NCBI GenBank assembly: GCA_016707485.1
Contig: JADJHN010000001.1
Span: 930,001-994,000 of the forward strand
DNA: 64,000 nt
Origin: Lysobacterales bacterium
GTDB taxonomy: Bacteria; Pseudomonadota; Gammaproteobacteria; Xanthomonadales; Rhodanobacteraceae
Direction of reading: 5' to 3'
Position numbers and translations under genes: made by a program. Each line of letters begins with the position of its first letter. Positions within the stretch are counted from its first letter, which is position 1. Of the stretch, positions 44,402 to 52,972 are shown piece by piece. The notes under the pieces are model-generated. The model was not told the origin of the DNA, did not search any database, and worked only from the letters and a program-made list of their open reading frames with translations.

Positions 44402-44857
44402 TCATTGTTTTTCCTGGTTTTTCGGATTCCAGCGCCGAGCTGGGATGACACACTTCTCCATGATCGCCTGACGCGCGTCTGCATCGGCCGGGAGATTGAA
44501 CGGAAAGATGAGCGAACTGAACACGCGATCGCGCCCGGCGTTGCTCATGGTCGGCTCGAACTCGATGTTCTCGGCGATGCTCCGGGCCAGCTCACCGAGA
44601 CCACCCGGTGGTTCGACCTTCTCGATGGTGATATTGCTGGCGCGGCCATTGCCCTCGACGATGAACGACACCGCCGCGCAACCGGATTGATCCATGTTCT
44701 TGCCACCCAGGGGCGCATTGCCCGCGACCGAGGCCTTCATCAGAACCCAGTATTTCTCAAGGTCCTCCGGCGCGACCGAACGCGGAACCTTCTGCGCAAA
44801 AGCAAACGACATCACGGACATGCTGGCAATCAGCAAGATGGCACGGCGCAGGCACAT
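44402..44857 (-). CDS. Exported TonB C-terminal-domain-like protein
   Basis: Product of 151 residues. The ATG at 44857 gives the signal peptide CLRRAILLIASMSVMSFAFA; an ATG further upstream would put it too far inside. The single domain contains CAAVSFIVEGNGRASNITIE, LARSIAENIEFEPTMSNAGR and SSLIFPFNLPAD, a TonB-C-like pattern without a membrane anchor. The Cys before AAVSF may pair with the Cys near the C-terminus. It sits between fba and pyk; a functional link is not obvious. Confidence 0.7.
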   Translation of the reverse strand: MCLRRAILLIASMSVMSFAFAQKVPRSVAPEDLEKYWVLMKASVAGNAPLGGKNMDQSGCAAVSFIVEGNGRASNITIEKVEPPGGLGELARSIAENIEFEPTMSNAGRDRVFSSLIFPFNLPADADARQAIMEKCVIPARRWNPKNQEKQ

Positions 44858-44991
44858 GGCAGTTACTCCGCTGGAAAGGAAGAAAGCATAGCGAATCCGG
44901 CGCAGGTCAGCCCCGTTCATGGTTCGCACTCGGCCTGCCGGAGGGAGCCTGTCGAAGGATCAATCGAGCCAGGCAAAGGATGCCCGGCCCA

Positions 44992-46457
44992 TCACAGATC
45001 ACCCAGGCCCTCGGCCAGTCCGGCCGGTCCGACGCGCAACAGCTTCAGCGTGTTGGTGCCGCCGAGCTGGCCGGTGTGGTCGCCGGTGGTCAGGATCACG
45101 CGATCGTCTTCGACAAGATGGGCGAGGCGAAACAAATGCTGGATTGCCTCGCGTGCTGCCTGCATCGGACCGACATCGTGCGGATCGAAATCGATCGGAT
45201 GCACATCACGAAACAACAGCATTCGGCGGCGCGCGGCATCGTTGCGCGACAACGCATAGATCGGCACACTCGAACGATGCCGCGACAACCAGCGTGCGGT
45301 CGCTCCTGATTCGGTCAGGGCGACGATGGCGCGCACACCGATGCGGTCGGCAAGGAACATCGATGCAAGCGCGATCGCCTGGTCGGTGCGGACGAGCACG
45401 CGCGCACCGGAGCCGAAATCGAGCTTGGGTTCAAACTGGCGCTCCGCACCCAGGCAGACCCGGCGCATGGCGGCAACGGCCGTATCCGGATGGCGGCCCG
45501 AGGCGGTCTCCTGCGACAACATCACCGCGTCGGTGCCGTCGATCACGGCATTCGCCACATCGAGCACTTCGGCGCGGGTCGGGATCGGCGACTCGACCAT
45601 CGATTGCATCATCTGGGTGGCGGTGATGACGGCGCGACTGCGTTCCAGCGTTTCGCGGATGATCTTTTCTGCAACCCGGGCAATTCCGCATCACCGATTT
45701 CGACGCCGAGATCGCCGCGCGCGACCATCACCACATCGCTGGCATCGATGATTTCGCCGAGCACGGCCATCGCCTCGGTGCGTTCGATCTTGGCGACGAT
45801 GGCGGCATCGCCACCCGCCTCCTGCAGCAGGCGACGAGCCTGCTCGACATCGGCGGCACTCTTGACGAAGGAAACGGCGAGGAAATCGACCTGGATCTCG
45901 GCGGCCAACTGGATATCGTGGCGATCCTTGTCCGACAACGCGGCGACCGTGAGTCCACCGCCCTGGCGATTGATGCCCTTGCGATCGGACAGGCGTCCGC
46001 CGACACGCACCTCGCATTGCACCTGCTCGGGCACCACGTTGATCACGTCAAGCACGATCAGGCCGTCATCGAGCAGGAGCAGATCGCCGGGGTTCACGTC
46101 GCGCCACAGATCCAGATAACCGACGCCGACGCGCGTGGCATCGCCCGGTGGCGCATCGGCTCGACAATCGAGGGTGAAACGTGCGCCTACGTCGAGATGC
46201 ACTGCACCATCGGCGAATCGTTCGACGCGAATCTTCGGCCCCTGCAAATCTCCCAGCACGGCGACTTCGCGACCCAGTTCCGCAGCGGCTGCGCGTGCGG
46301 CTGCAGCGCGCGCGCGATGATCGTCGGCGTTTCCATGGGAAAAATTCAGGCGCACGACATCGACGCCCTCGGCCAGAACCTTCTTCAACATTCCGGGCGC
46401 ATCCGTGGCCGGACCCAACGTCGCGATGATTCGCGTACGACGCAACTGCTCAGACAT
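44992..46457 (-). pseudogene. pyk: Pyruvate kinase with a single-base deletion
   Basis: The ATG at 46457 encodes MSEQLRRTRIIATLGPATDA and proceeds through FVKSAADVEQ, IVAKIERTEAMAVLGEIIDA and VMVARGDLGVEIGDAELP, the catalytic barrel. At 45665-45668 a run of four T (plus strand) should have five; the frame breaks after LPGLQK. The other frame continues IIRETLERSRAVITATQMMQ, SMVESPIPTRAEVLDVANAV, DAVMLSQETASG and the C-terminal domain to the stop at 44992. As an essential-pathway enzyme with a homopolymer indel, a sequencing error is plausible. Confidence 0.88.
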
Positions 46458-46558
46458 CCACTGATCCCTCCGGGTCAACGCATGAAGCTATCACGGCGGG
46501 CGACAGCAAAGTGTCGACGCATTCCCGCGCAAGCCGGTTCATGGATTCGCGTCTTGAA

Positions 46559-47734
46559 TCAGGCTCCGCGTGCGCGCAGTGCCGTGACCGCCGGCAACTC
46601 CTGGCCTTCGAGGAATTCCAGGAACGCCCCACCGCCCGTCGAGATATAGGAAATCCTGTCGGCAATGCCGTATTTGTCGACGGCAGCGAGGGTGTCGCCG
46701 CCGCCGGCAATGGAGAACGCCGGTGATTTCGCGATGGCCTGCGCCAGCACTTCGGTGCCCTTGCCGAAGGCATCGAACTCGAACACGCCGACCGGGCCAT
46801 TCCAGACCACGGTGCCGGCCTTGTCGATCATTGCCGCGTATTGCGCGGCGGTTTGCGGGCCGATGTCGAGGATCATGTCGTCGCTGCCGACATCTGCGAC
46901 CGCTTTCACCGTGGCGGCTGCGTCGGCGGCAAAGCGCGAGGCAACGACGACGTCCACGGGAATCGGCACCTGCGCCCCGCGCGCCTTGGCGGCCGCGCTG
47001 ATGCGATTGGCGGTTTCAACCAGATCCGGTTCGCACAGGGATTTTCCCACCGGGAATCCGGCCGCCGCCAGGAACGTGTTGGCGATGCCGCCACCGACGA
47101 TCAACTGGTCGACCTTGTCGACCAGGTTTTCAAGCAGGGTCAACTTGGTCGACACCTTCGATCCGGCGACAATCGCGATCAGCGGTCGCGACGGATACTC
47201 GAGCGCCTTGGCCAAGGCGTCGAGTTCGGCCATCAGCAACGGCCCTCCCGCAGCGACCTTGGCGAAACGGATCACGCCATGCGTGGACGCCTGGGCACGA
47301 TGCGCGGTGCCAAAGGCATCCATGACGAAGACATCGCACAACGCGGCATATTTGCGCGAGAGCGCCTCATCATCCTTGGCTTCGCCGACATTCATGCGGC
47401 AGTTTTCGAGCAGGCTGATCGAGCCCGGCGCCACCTCGACCCCATCGACCCAGTCGCGAACGAGCGGCACCTCGCGCCCGAGCAGTTCCGCAAGGCGTGC
47501 GGCCACGGGTGCCAACGAATCGGCCGCGCTCCAGACGCCTTCCTTGGGTCGACCCAGATGCGATGTGACCAGCACCGTTGCGCCCTTTTGCAGCGCCAAC
47601 CGAAGGGTGGGCAGCGAGGCCATGATGCGCTGCCCGGAAGTGATACGACCCGCCTCGATCGGCACGTTGAGATCCTGCCGGATCAAGACCCGCTTGTTGC
47701 TCAGATCGAGGTCGCTCATGCGGATGATGGGCAT
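46559..47734 (-). CDS. pgk: Phosphoglycerate kinase
   Basis: Glycolytic kinase of 391 residues. Starts MPIIRMSDLDLSNKRVLIRQ then DLNVPIE, with TVLVTSHLGRPKEG, KVSTKLTLLENLVDKVDQLI, VVWNGPVGVFEFDAFGKG and the nucleotide-site IAGGGDTLAAVDKYG in order. The ATG at 47734 gives the normal family start. About 100 bases upstream of pyk, same strand. Confidence 0.96.
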   Translation of the reverse strand: MPIIRMSDLDLSNKRVLIRQDLNVPIEAGRITSGQRIMASLPTLRLALQKGATVLVTSHLGRPKEGVWSAADSLAPVAARLAELLGREVPLVRDWVDGVEVAPGSISLLENCRMNVGEAKDDEALSRKYAALCDVFVMDAFGTAHRAQASTHGVIRFAKVAAGGPLLMAELDALAKALEYPSRPLIAIVAGSKVSTKLTLLENLVDKVDQLIVGGGIANTFLAAAGFPVGKSLCEPDLVETANRISAAAKARGAQVPIPVDVVVASRFAADAAATVKAVADVGSDDMILDIGPQTAAQYAAMIDKAGTVVWNGPVGVFEFDAFGKGTEVLAQAIAKSPAFSIAGGGDTLAAVDKYGIADRISYISTGGGAFLEFLEGQELPAVTALRARGA

Positions 47735-47847
47735 CGGTTTATCCTGGTCGGAATGGAAGAATGTCGGCGCGGCATTACAGCGACAGCGCGCCGACATTGC
47801 AAATCCACGCGACCCGAATCCCGACCGGCTACGGTGGTTTTGGGAGG

Positions 47848-48774
47848 TTAGTCCTCGTCAACCGGCGTATCCCCTTCATCCGGATCGCGCTGTTCGGCCT
47901 TCTCGATCTTGCGTTCGGCTTCGGCCGGAGAGTCGCTGACCGACGGCAGCGAGGTCGGGTTGTCGAACAGCAGGGCCGGATCGATGCGCTTGCCCAGCCA
48001 GCGCAGGCCAATGTGCAGGTGTGGTCCGGTCGCGCGTCCCGTGCCGCCAACCTTGCCCAGCGTCTGTCCGCGCTTGACCTTGTCTCCTTCCTTCACGCTG
48101 ATCGATTCGAGGTGGAAGTTCATGCTGACCAGGCCATCACCATGATCGACGTAGACCGAGTTGCCGGCGAAAAAGTGATCCGCGGCGAGTACCACCGTGC
48201 CATCGGCAACGGCCTTGACCGCACTGCCGGCACCGACCGGATAGTCGCGGCCGCTGTGCAGCGACTTGTGCTCCTTGTTGAACAGGCGTTCGCTGCCGAA
48301 GTCATCCGGACTTTTCGGCAGGGTTGCGGCCGGCTTGGCCAACGGCAAGGAAAACTGTGCCGCTTGATCGGTGCTGCCGCCGAGGATCTTGCCAATTGCG
48401 CTGCGCTCGCTAGCGGCTCGGCGGGTCTCTTCCGCGGATGGATTGAGATAGCGGTCCAGGTCCGGCGGCAATTCCATCTCGACCTGCGGGAATTCCGCCT
48501 TCTCGACACGCAGCGAACCCAGGTGCTGCTTGCCATCCTGATCCCGCAGCGCAATCTCGTGGGTGCCCGGCGTGGTCTGGATGTCGACCGGGTAGTAGCA
48601 AACCGCATCGACGGCCGGATAGGTCTTGCCGTAAATGCCGCACTCACTGGCCGCCATGCCGGCCCAGCGCGCCACGCCGCCCTGGGGTGCAGTGACGATG
48701 TTCGCCGCGATGGCGCCCCCGGCGCAGAAAAAACTGCAGAGCAACAAGCCTGCATATTGTCGTGCGGATGGCAT
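47848..48774 (-). CDS. M23-family (LytM) metallopeptidase, secreted
   Basis: Product of 308 residues with a signal peptide (MPSARQYAGLLLCSFFCAGG). The C-terminal M23 domain has HSGRDYPVGAGSAVKAVADG (His and Asp zinc ligands), VYVDHGDGLVSMNFHLESIS and TGPHLHIGLRW (His-x-His). The preceding 130 residues are a beta-rich region that may bind wall or regulate access. A GAGAGGAA ribosome-binding site precedes the ATG. The last 20 residues are acidic. Likely a peptidoglycan endopeptidase. Confidence 0.88.
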   Translation of the reverse strand: MPSARQYAGLLLCSFFCAGGAIAANIVTAPQGGVARWAGMAASECGIYGKTYPAVDAVCYYPVDIQTTPGTHEIALRDQDGKQHLGSLRVEKAEFPQVEMELPPDLDRYLNPSAEETRRAASERSAIGKILGGSTDQAAQFSLPLAKPAATLPKSPDDFGSERLFNKEHKSLHSGRDYPVGAGSAVKAVADGTVVLAADHFFAGNSVYVDHGDGLVSMNFHLESISVKEGDKVKRGQTLGKVGGTGRATGPHLHIGLRWLGKRIDPALLFDNPTSLPSVSDSPAEAERKIEKAEQRDPDEGDTPVDED

Positions 48775-48943
48775 GCGAGGTTCCTCTCGATCAGGATGGA
48801 TCCTCGAAGCTAATCCCGCCAGGCCGAACCGCACCCCAACGACCACGCACGGTCGCTTTCGGCAGGCACCGATCAGCGGAATGCCGCACGGTCCCGCAGC
48901 GGCCGTCACGTTCGATCCACGCAGGTGCAGCGCACCATCGCCT

Positions 48944-49405
48944 TCACAGCCAGCGTCGCACGCGGGCGCAGTAAGCGCGGTACTGCTCGCCGAAAATGCG
49001 TTCCAGCGCGCGCTCCTCCGGCTGGATCTGATAGCGCGTCATGTAGAGCATGAACAAGGCGATGCCAGCGAGCGGCAACAGGGCGGAAAGATGCACGGCC
49101 CAGGCCAGCAGCAGCAAAGCCATGCCCACGTACATGGGATTGCGCGTGATCCGGTAGATCCCGCCCGTCACCAGGCTCGAGCTGCGCTCGGGCTTGAGCG
49201 GATTGATCGTCGTGCGCGAGGCACGGAAGGCGAGAATGCCGAATACATCGAAGCCGATGCCGATCACCAGCAGCAGCCCGACCAGTGCGTACTTCAGCAT
49301 CGGATCGAGGGAAAACTGCGGGCCGTGCGCGGAGATGGCCCACATGCCGGCTGCCGTCAGCACCGCAATGAGGGGCGGCGGGATCCGGTTGTCAGGAAAA
49401 GCCAT
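48944..49405 (-). CDS. Isoprenylcysteine carboxyl methyltransferase-like membrane protein
   Basis: Product of 153 residues with four hydrophobic helices. It contains GGIYRITRNPMYVGMALLLL and PEERALERIFGEQYRAYCAR, the RNPMY and E..L...FG..Y..Y motifs of the ICMT/PEMT methyltransferase fold that bind SAM and the substrate head group. The ATG at 49405 removes 45 upstream residues of non-membrane character. The bacterial substrate is unknown. Confidence 0.82.
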   Translation of the reverse strand: MAFPDNRIPPPLIAVLTAAGMWAISAHGPQFSLDPMLKYALVGLLLVIGIGFDVFGILAFRASRTTINPLKPERSSSLVTGGIYRITRNPMYVGMALLLLAWAVHLSALLPLAGIALFMLYMTRYQIQPEERALERIFGEQYRAYCARVRRWL

Positions 49406-49552
49406 GGCCACCTCGTCCGCGAACCTGCCCAGGATGAAGTCTGCCGGAAAAAGCGCGCAAGGTGCGTGGACCAAAGCACGCCCTCTGCGAGGCCACCCAG
49501 CCGACTCGCGCAAGCACCAACGCCTTGACCGATGGGTCAACGCGCATGCGGG

Positions 49553-50476
49553 TCACGATCCGCGACTTTCCTGCGCCGACATCACCAGCAGGTGCTTGGC
49601 CAACTGGCCGTGCAGATGCCCGATGGCCTTGGCCACATGCAGCATGCCGAACAGCAGCAACACGCCGGCGACAAAAACCAGAGGCATCAGGAAGGGGGAA
49701 CTCACAAACAGATGCGCGTCGTTGCCGATGATGATTCCACCCGGGACGCCAAACAGATACAGGAACGGCGCGGCAATGAAACCCAGTGCGAGCGACATGC
49801 CGACCGTGACGATGCAGAAATAGACAATGCCCAGCGGCAGCATCAGCAGCATGTAGAACAAGGTACTCCAGCTGCGCGGATCGGTGAACATGGCGCCGAT
49901 GCGCTGCCAGATCGACTTGTCCCGATCGACATTCCAGGGCCGCCTCGGCATGCGCACGCCGAGCATCGCCTCGACGATCTTGCCCTCGACCAGCGACAGC
50001 GCGCGCACCGTGGCGAAAAACAGCACGATGAACGGAATGCCGATGATCAGGATCGCGAATCCGGCCGAAAGCCCGAGTCCGGTGACGACCCAGGTGAAGT
50101 AGAAGATGCCGGTCGCCATCGCCAGCACCATGTAGAACATTGCCGCATAGGCGCGCGGATCGACGGCGATGCCGAAGAACTTCGCGATGAACGATTTCTC
50201 GACCACCGGGCGCGCACGGCGTGGCCGCAAGGCCTGCTCGACCTCGCCTTCCTTGACCCGGTAGATCTCGGCCACTTCGTCGGGTGCGCCGTAGCTGGTC
50301 GCAACCTTGGCCAGCATCGCCGCCTCGTCAAGTCCGGGATGTTCGGCGAGTTCCGCGCGCAGATGCTCCTCGGCGTCGTACAGCGCATCCTGGATCATCG
50401 CCGGATCGGCCCCGCGCAATTCAACGCGCAATTGATCCAGATATTCGCGGATCGTTCCTGGAATCGGATGGTTCAT
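49553..50476 (-). CDS. DUF1700/putative sensor-domain membrane protein
   Basis: Product of 307 residues. The soluble N-terminus (REYLDQLRVELRGADPAMIQ, DALYDAEEHLRAEL, YGAPDEVAEIY) is the DUF1700-type helical domain. It is followed by two similar membrane blocks (YMVLAMATGIFYFTWVVTGL and YMLLMLPLGIVYFCIVTVGM), i.e. a duplicated sensor-like region. It overlaps the PadR gene by ATGA, the usual pairing in which the PadR-type regulator controls the membrane protein. Confidence 0.82.
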   Translation of the reverse strand: MNHPIPGTIREYLDQLRVELRGADPAMIQDALYDAEEHLRAELAEHPGLDEAAMLAKVATSYGAPDEVAEIYRVKEGEVEQALRPRRARPVVEKSFIAKFFGIAVDPRAYAAMFYMVLAMATGIFYFTWVVTGLGLSAGFAILIIGIPFIVLFFATVRALSLVEGKIVEAMLGVRMPRRPWNVDRDKSIWQRIGAMFTDPRSWSTLFYMLLMLPLGIVYFCIVTVGMSLALGFIAAPFLYLFGVPGGIIIGNDAHLFVSSPFLMPLVFVAGVLLLFGMLHVAKAIGHLHGQLAKHLLVMSAQESRGS

Positions 50477-50865
50477 GATTTCGCCCCTTGCGAAGTGTTG
50501 CTTTCAAGCACGCTGTCGACGAAATCGCGTGTCGTCGCCCACGTTGAAATCCACTGTTGAAGCACCTCGCGGCCGAGCGCGGTGATCCGGTAATAGCGAC
50601 GCGGCGGACCGGCCACCGAGGGTTCGACTTCGCTGTCGAGCAGACCCGACGCGCTGAGATTGCGCAGAACCGGATACAGCGCGCTCTGCTTGCCGGCGAG
50701 CACGCCTTCGCCGCCATCGGCCAGGCGCTTGGCAATCAGATAGCCGTACATGGGTTCCTCCGCACCGGCCAGCACAGCCAGCAAAACCAGGGACACCGAT
50801 CCAGAGGACAACTCCTTCTGGAACTTCTTCAGATGGCCTTCGAGCTCGCTCATGGTGGCTGTCAT
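50473..50865 (-). CDS. PadR-family transcriptional regulator
   Basis: Product of 130 residues. The winged-helix domain includes LVLLAVLAGAEEPMYGYLIA, GVLAGKQSALYPVLRNLSAS and VAGPPRRYYRITALGREVLQ, which are PadR hallmarks. It is the first gene of a two-gene unit with the DUF1700 protein. A 12-base palindrome lies a few bases upstream of its start and is the likely autoregulatory operator. The ATG at 50853 is an alternative start. Confidence 0.9.
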   Translation of the reverse strand: MTATMSELEGHLKKFQKELSSGSVSLVLLAVLAGAEEPMYGYLIAKRLADGGEGVLAGKQSALYPVLRNLSASGLLDSEVEPSVAGPPRRYYRITALGREVLQQWISTWATTRDFVDSVLESNTSQGAKS

Positions 50866-50870
50866 TCATC

Positions 50871-50882
50871 ACGCTATAGCGT
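50871..50882. promoter_or_regulatory. Probable PadR operator
   Basis: The perfect palindrome ACGCTATAGCGT lies six bases upstream of the padR-type start codon, with a partly symmetric TTCA/GAA extension on each side. The location in the promoter region suggests the repressor's own operator. Confidence 0.5.
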
Positions 50883-50994
50883 TGAATGGATCATAGTGTT
50901 TACTTCGCACTAGTGAATGCGCCGGAAGTCATGCGCCGCGCCAGCCAGCGGAACGGTTAGGCTTGCGCCTTCAGCCACAAGATCCGGGTACAGC

Positions 50995-52029
50995 ATGAGC
51001 AAGGAGATGGACGCAGCCGCAAGGCACTTCGGAATGCGCATCAGGCAGCGGGCTTTGTCCTGCCGGGCCGCTGCCGCATTGCCCACGGATCGGCACACCT
51101 CGATCAGCAGCGGCTGGCTGCTGGCCGCCGCACTGGGCATGGGTCTGATACCGGGCGGCCTGGCCACGGCGGCCGATGCACCGGCAGGGAAACCGACCAT
51201 GCAGGCGGTCATCGATGCCTCCGCGGCAAGCGACTGGCGTGCGCTGGATGCGGAAAACACCCTTTACATGGAACTGCCTGGCGGGCGCGTCGTCATCGAA
51301 CTGGCCCAGGCGTTCGCGCCCCTGCATGTGGCCAATATCCGCACCCTGGTCAGGCAGAAGTATTTCGATGGTCTGGCCATCCTGCGCGTGCAGGACAACT
51401 TCGTCACCCAATGGGGCGATCCGAACGCCGAGGATCCGAAGACCGCACGTACGCTCGGCCACGCCAAGGCAACCCTCGCCGCCGAATTCAGCCGTCCGGC
51501 CGCGGGCCTTCCCTTCACCGTGTTGCCTGATGGCGATCTGTATGCGCCCGAAGCCGGTTTCTCGAACGGCTTTCCGGCCGCACGCGATCCGAAAACCGGC
51601 GAGGCCTGGCTTGCGCACTGCTACGGTACGGTCGGTGCCGGACGCAACAACGAACCGGAATCAGGCAGCGGTGCGGAGTTGTATGTGGTGATCGGTCACG
51701 CGCCGCGCCAGCTCGATCGCAACATCGCCACGGTCGGACGCGTGGTCAAGGGCATGGAATTGCTTGCCGCCCTGCCGCGCGGCAACGGCGCGGCCGGGTT
51801 CTACGACAAGGATCAGGCCAAGCCGCCGATCATCTCGGTGCGCCTCGCCGCCGATGTCGCCGCCGCCGAGCGCCGCCCGCTGGAAATCCTGCGAACCGAC
51901 ACGGCGACCTTCAGCGCGTTGATCGAATCACGCCGCAACCGCAGTGATGCGTGGTACATCCATCCCGCCGGCAAGATCGACCTGTGCAACGTGCCGATCC
52001 CAGTGCGCGAACGCAAGGCAGCCGGCTAG
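50995..52029 (+). CDS. Exported cyclophilin-type peptidyl-prolyl isomerase
   Basis: A hydrophobic segment (SSGWLLAAALGMGLIPGGLA, about 40 residues in) precedes a cyclophilin domain: TLYMELPGGRVVIELAQAFA, ILRVQDNFVTQWGDPNAEDP, GTVGAGRNNEPESGSGAELY and TVGRVVKGMELLAAL. The start is uncertain: ATG at 50995, 51007 or 51034. The last 60 residues extend beyond the isomerase domain. Likely a periplasmic folding factor. Divergent from the PadR unit. Confidence 0.85.
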   Translation: MSKEMDAAARHFGMRIRQRALSCRAAAALPTDRHTSISSGWLLAAALGMGLIPGGLATAADAPAGKPTMQAVIDASAASDWRALDAENTLYMELPGGRVVIELAQAFAPLHVANIRTLVRQKYFDGLAILRVQDNFVTQWGDPNAEDPKTARTLGHAKATLAAEFSRPAAGLPFTVLPDGDLYAPEAGFSNGFPAARDPKTGEAWLAHCYGTVGAGRNNEPESGSGAELYVVIGHAPRQLDRNIATVGRVVKGMELLAALPRGNGAAGFYDKDQAKPPIISVRLAADVAAAERRPLEILRTDTATFSALIESRRNRSDAWYIHPAGKIDLCNVPIPVRERKAAG

Positions 52030-52129
52030 GGGCTGCAGCAATCCCGATGGAAACAGCCTGAGGCTGGCATGCCATCGCCGCAGGCTGGCGCAAAGCATCA
52101 AGCGCGAAGGTTTCTGACAGCGGATAGCC

Positions 52130-52648
52130 TCAAGCCGCGTCGAGGATCGCGTTCCACTTGTCCAGGTGCGCCTTGGTCGCCGCGAACAGGGCGCTGGTGT
52201 CGCCATTGATCGTGATCGACTCGATCGTGTCACCGCCGCGGATGGCATCGACGACTTTCTGATCGGCCGGGCCATCGACCATGCCGAACACGGTGTGCTT
52301 GCCATCCAGCCACGGCGTGGCGACATGGGTGATGAAGAACTGACTGCCATTGGTGCCCGGACCGGCATTGGCCATCGACAACACGCCACCGGAATTGTGC
52401 TTGAGACTCGGCACGATCTCGTCCTCGAAGCGATAACCCGGACCGCCGGTTCCGCTGCCGCTCGGGCAACCGCCCTGGATCATGAAATCCGGGATCACGC
52501 GATGGAAAATCAAGCCGTTGTAGTAGCCGCGCTGGGCGAGATTGACGAAATTCGCCACCGTGATCGGGGTCTTGTCGGCAAACAGATTGACCCTGATCGG
52601 CCCCTTGGATGTGCTGAACAGGGCAGTCAGGTGGTTGGGTGCATTCAT
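52130..52648 (-). CDS. Cyclophilin-type peptidyl-prolyl isomerase (PpiB-like)
   Basis: Cytoplasmic-type cyclophilin of 172 residues without a signal peptide. Shows LFADKTPITVANFVNLAQRG, LIFHRVIPDFMIQGGCPSGS, GGVLSMANAGPGTNGSQFFI and KHTVFGMVDGPADQKVVDAI, the full active-site set. The ATG at 52648 was chosen over an upstream ATG because MNAPNHLTALFSTSKGPIRV is a typical start. Convergent with the exported cyclophilin gene. Confidence 0.92.
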   Translation of the reverse strand: MNAPNHLTALFSTSKGPIRVNLFADKTPITVANFVNLAQRGYYNGLIFHRVIPDFMIQGGCPSGSGTGGPGYRFEDEIVPSLKHNSGGVLSMANAGPGTNGSQFFITHVATPWLDGKHTVFGMVDGPADQKVVDAIRGGDTIESITINGDTSALFAATKAHLDKWNAILDAA

Positions 52649-52972
52649 TGCGTTGCTCCAGATCATGAACGGACTAGCCTAAACGATTTTCGCGGATTCG
52701 ACAGTGCGCCTGCGCCGCAAGGGTGACGGCAGTCGGCGCCACGCCCCGCTTTTCCGTGGCCGATGCGAGGGCGAATCAGCGTTGCCATGGCCAATCCGGA
52801 CCAGCCGCGCGCATCGACATGTCATGTGCATTGGCGCGGCGGCAGCATCGCGCCGACCGGCGGAATTCGAGCGCTCGATCCGAAATCCGGGCATAATGCC
52901 CGGCTGCCGCGAAATCGCGGCCCCCGACTTTCTTCCTGTGACGGCCCGCTACGAGGTCGTTTGGTGTTCCCG

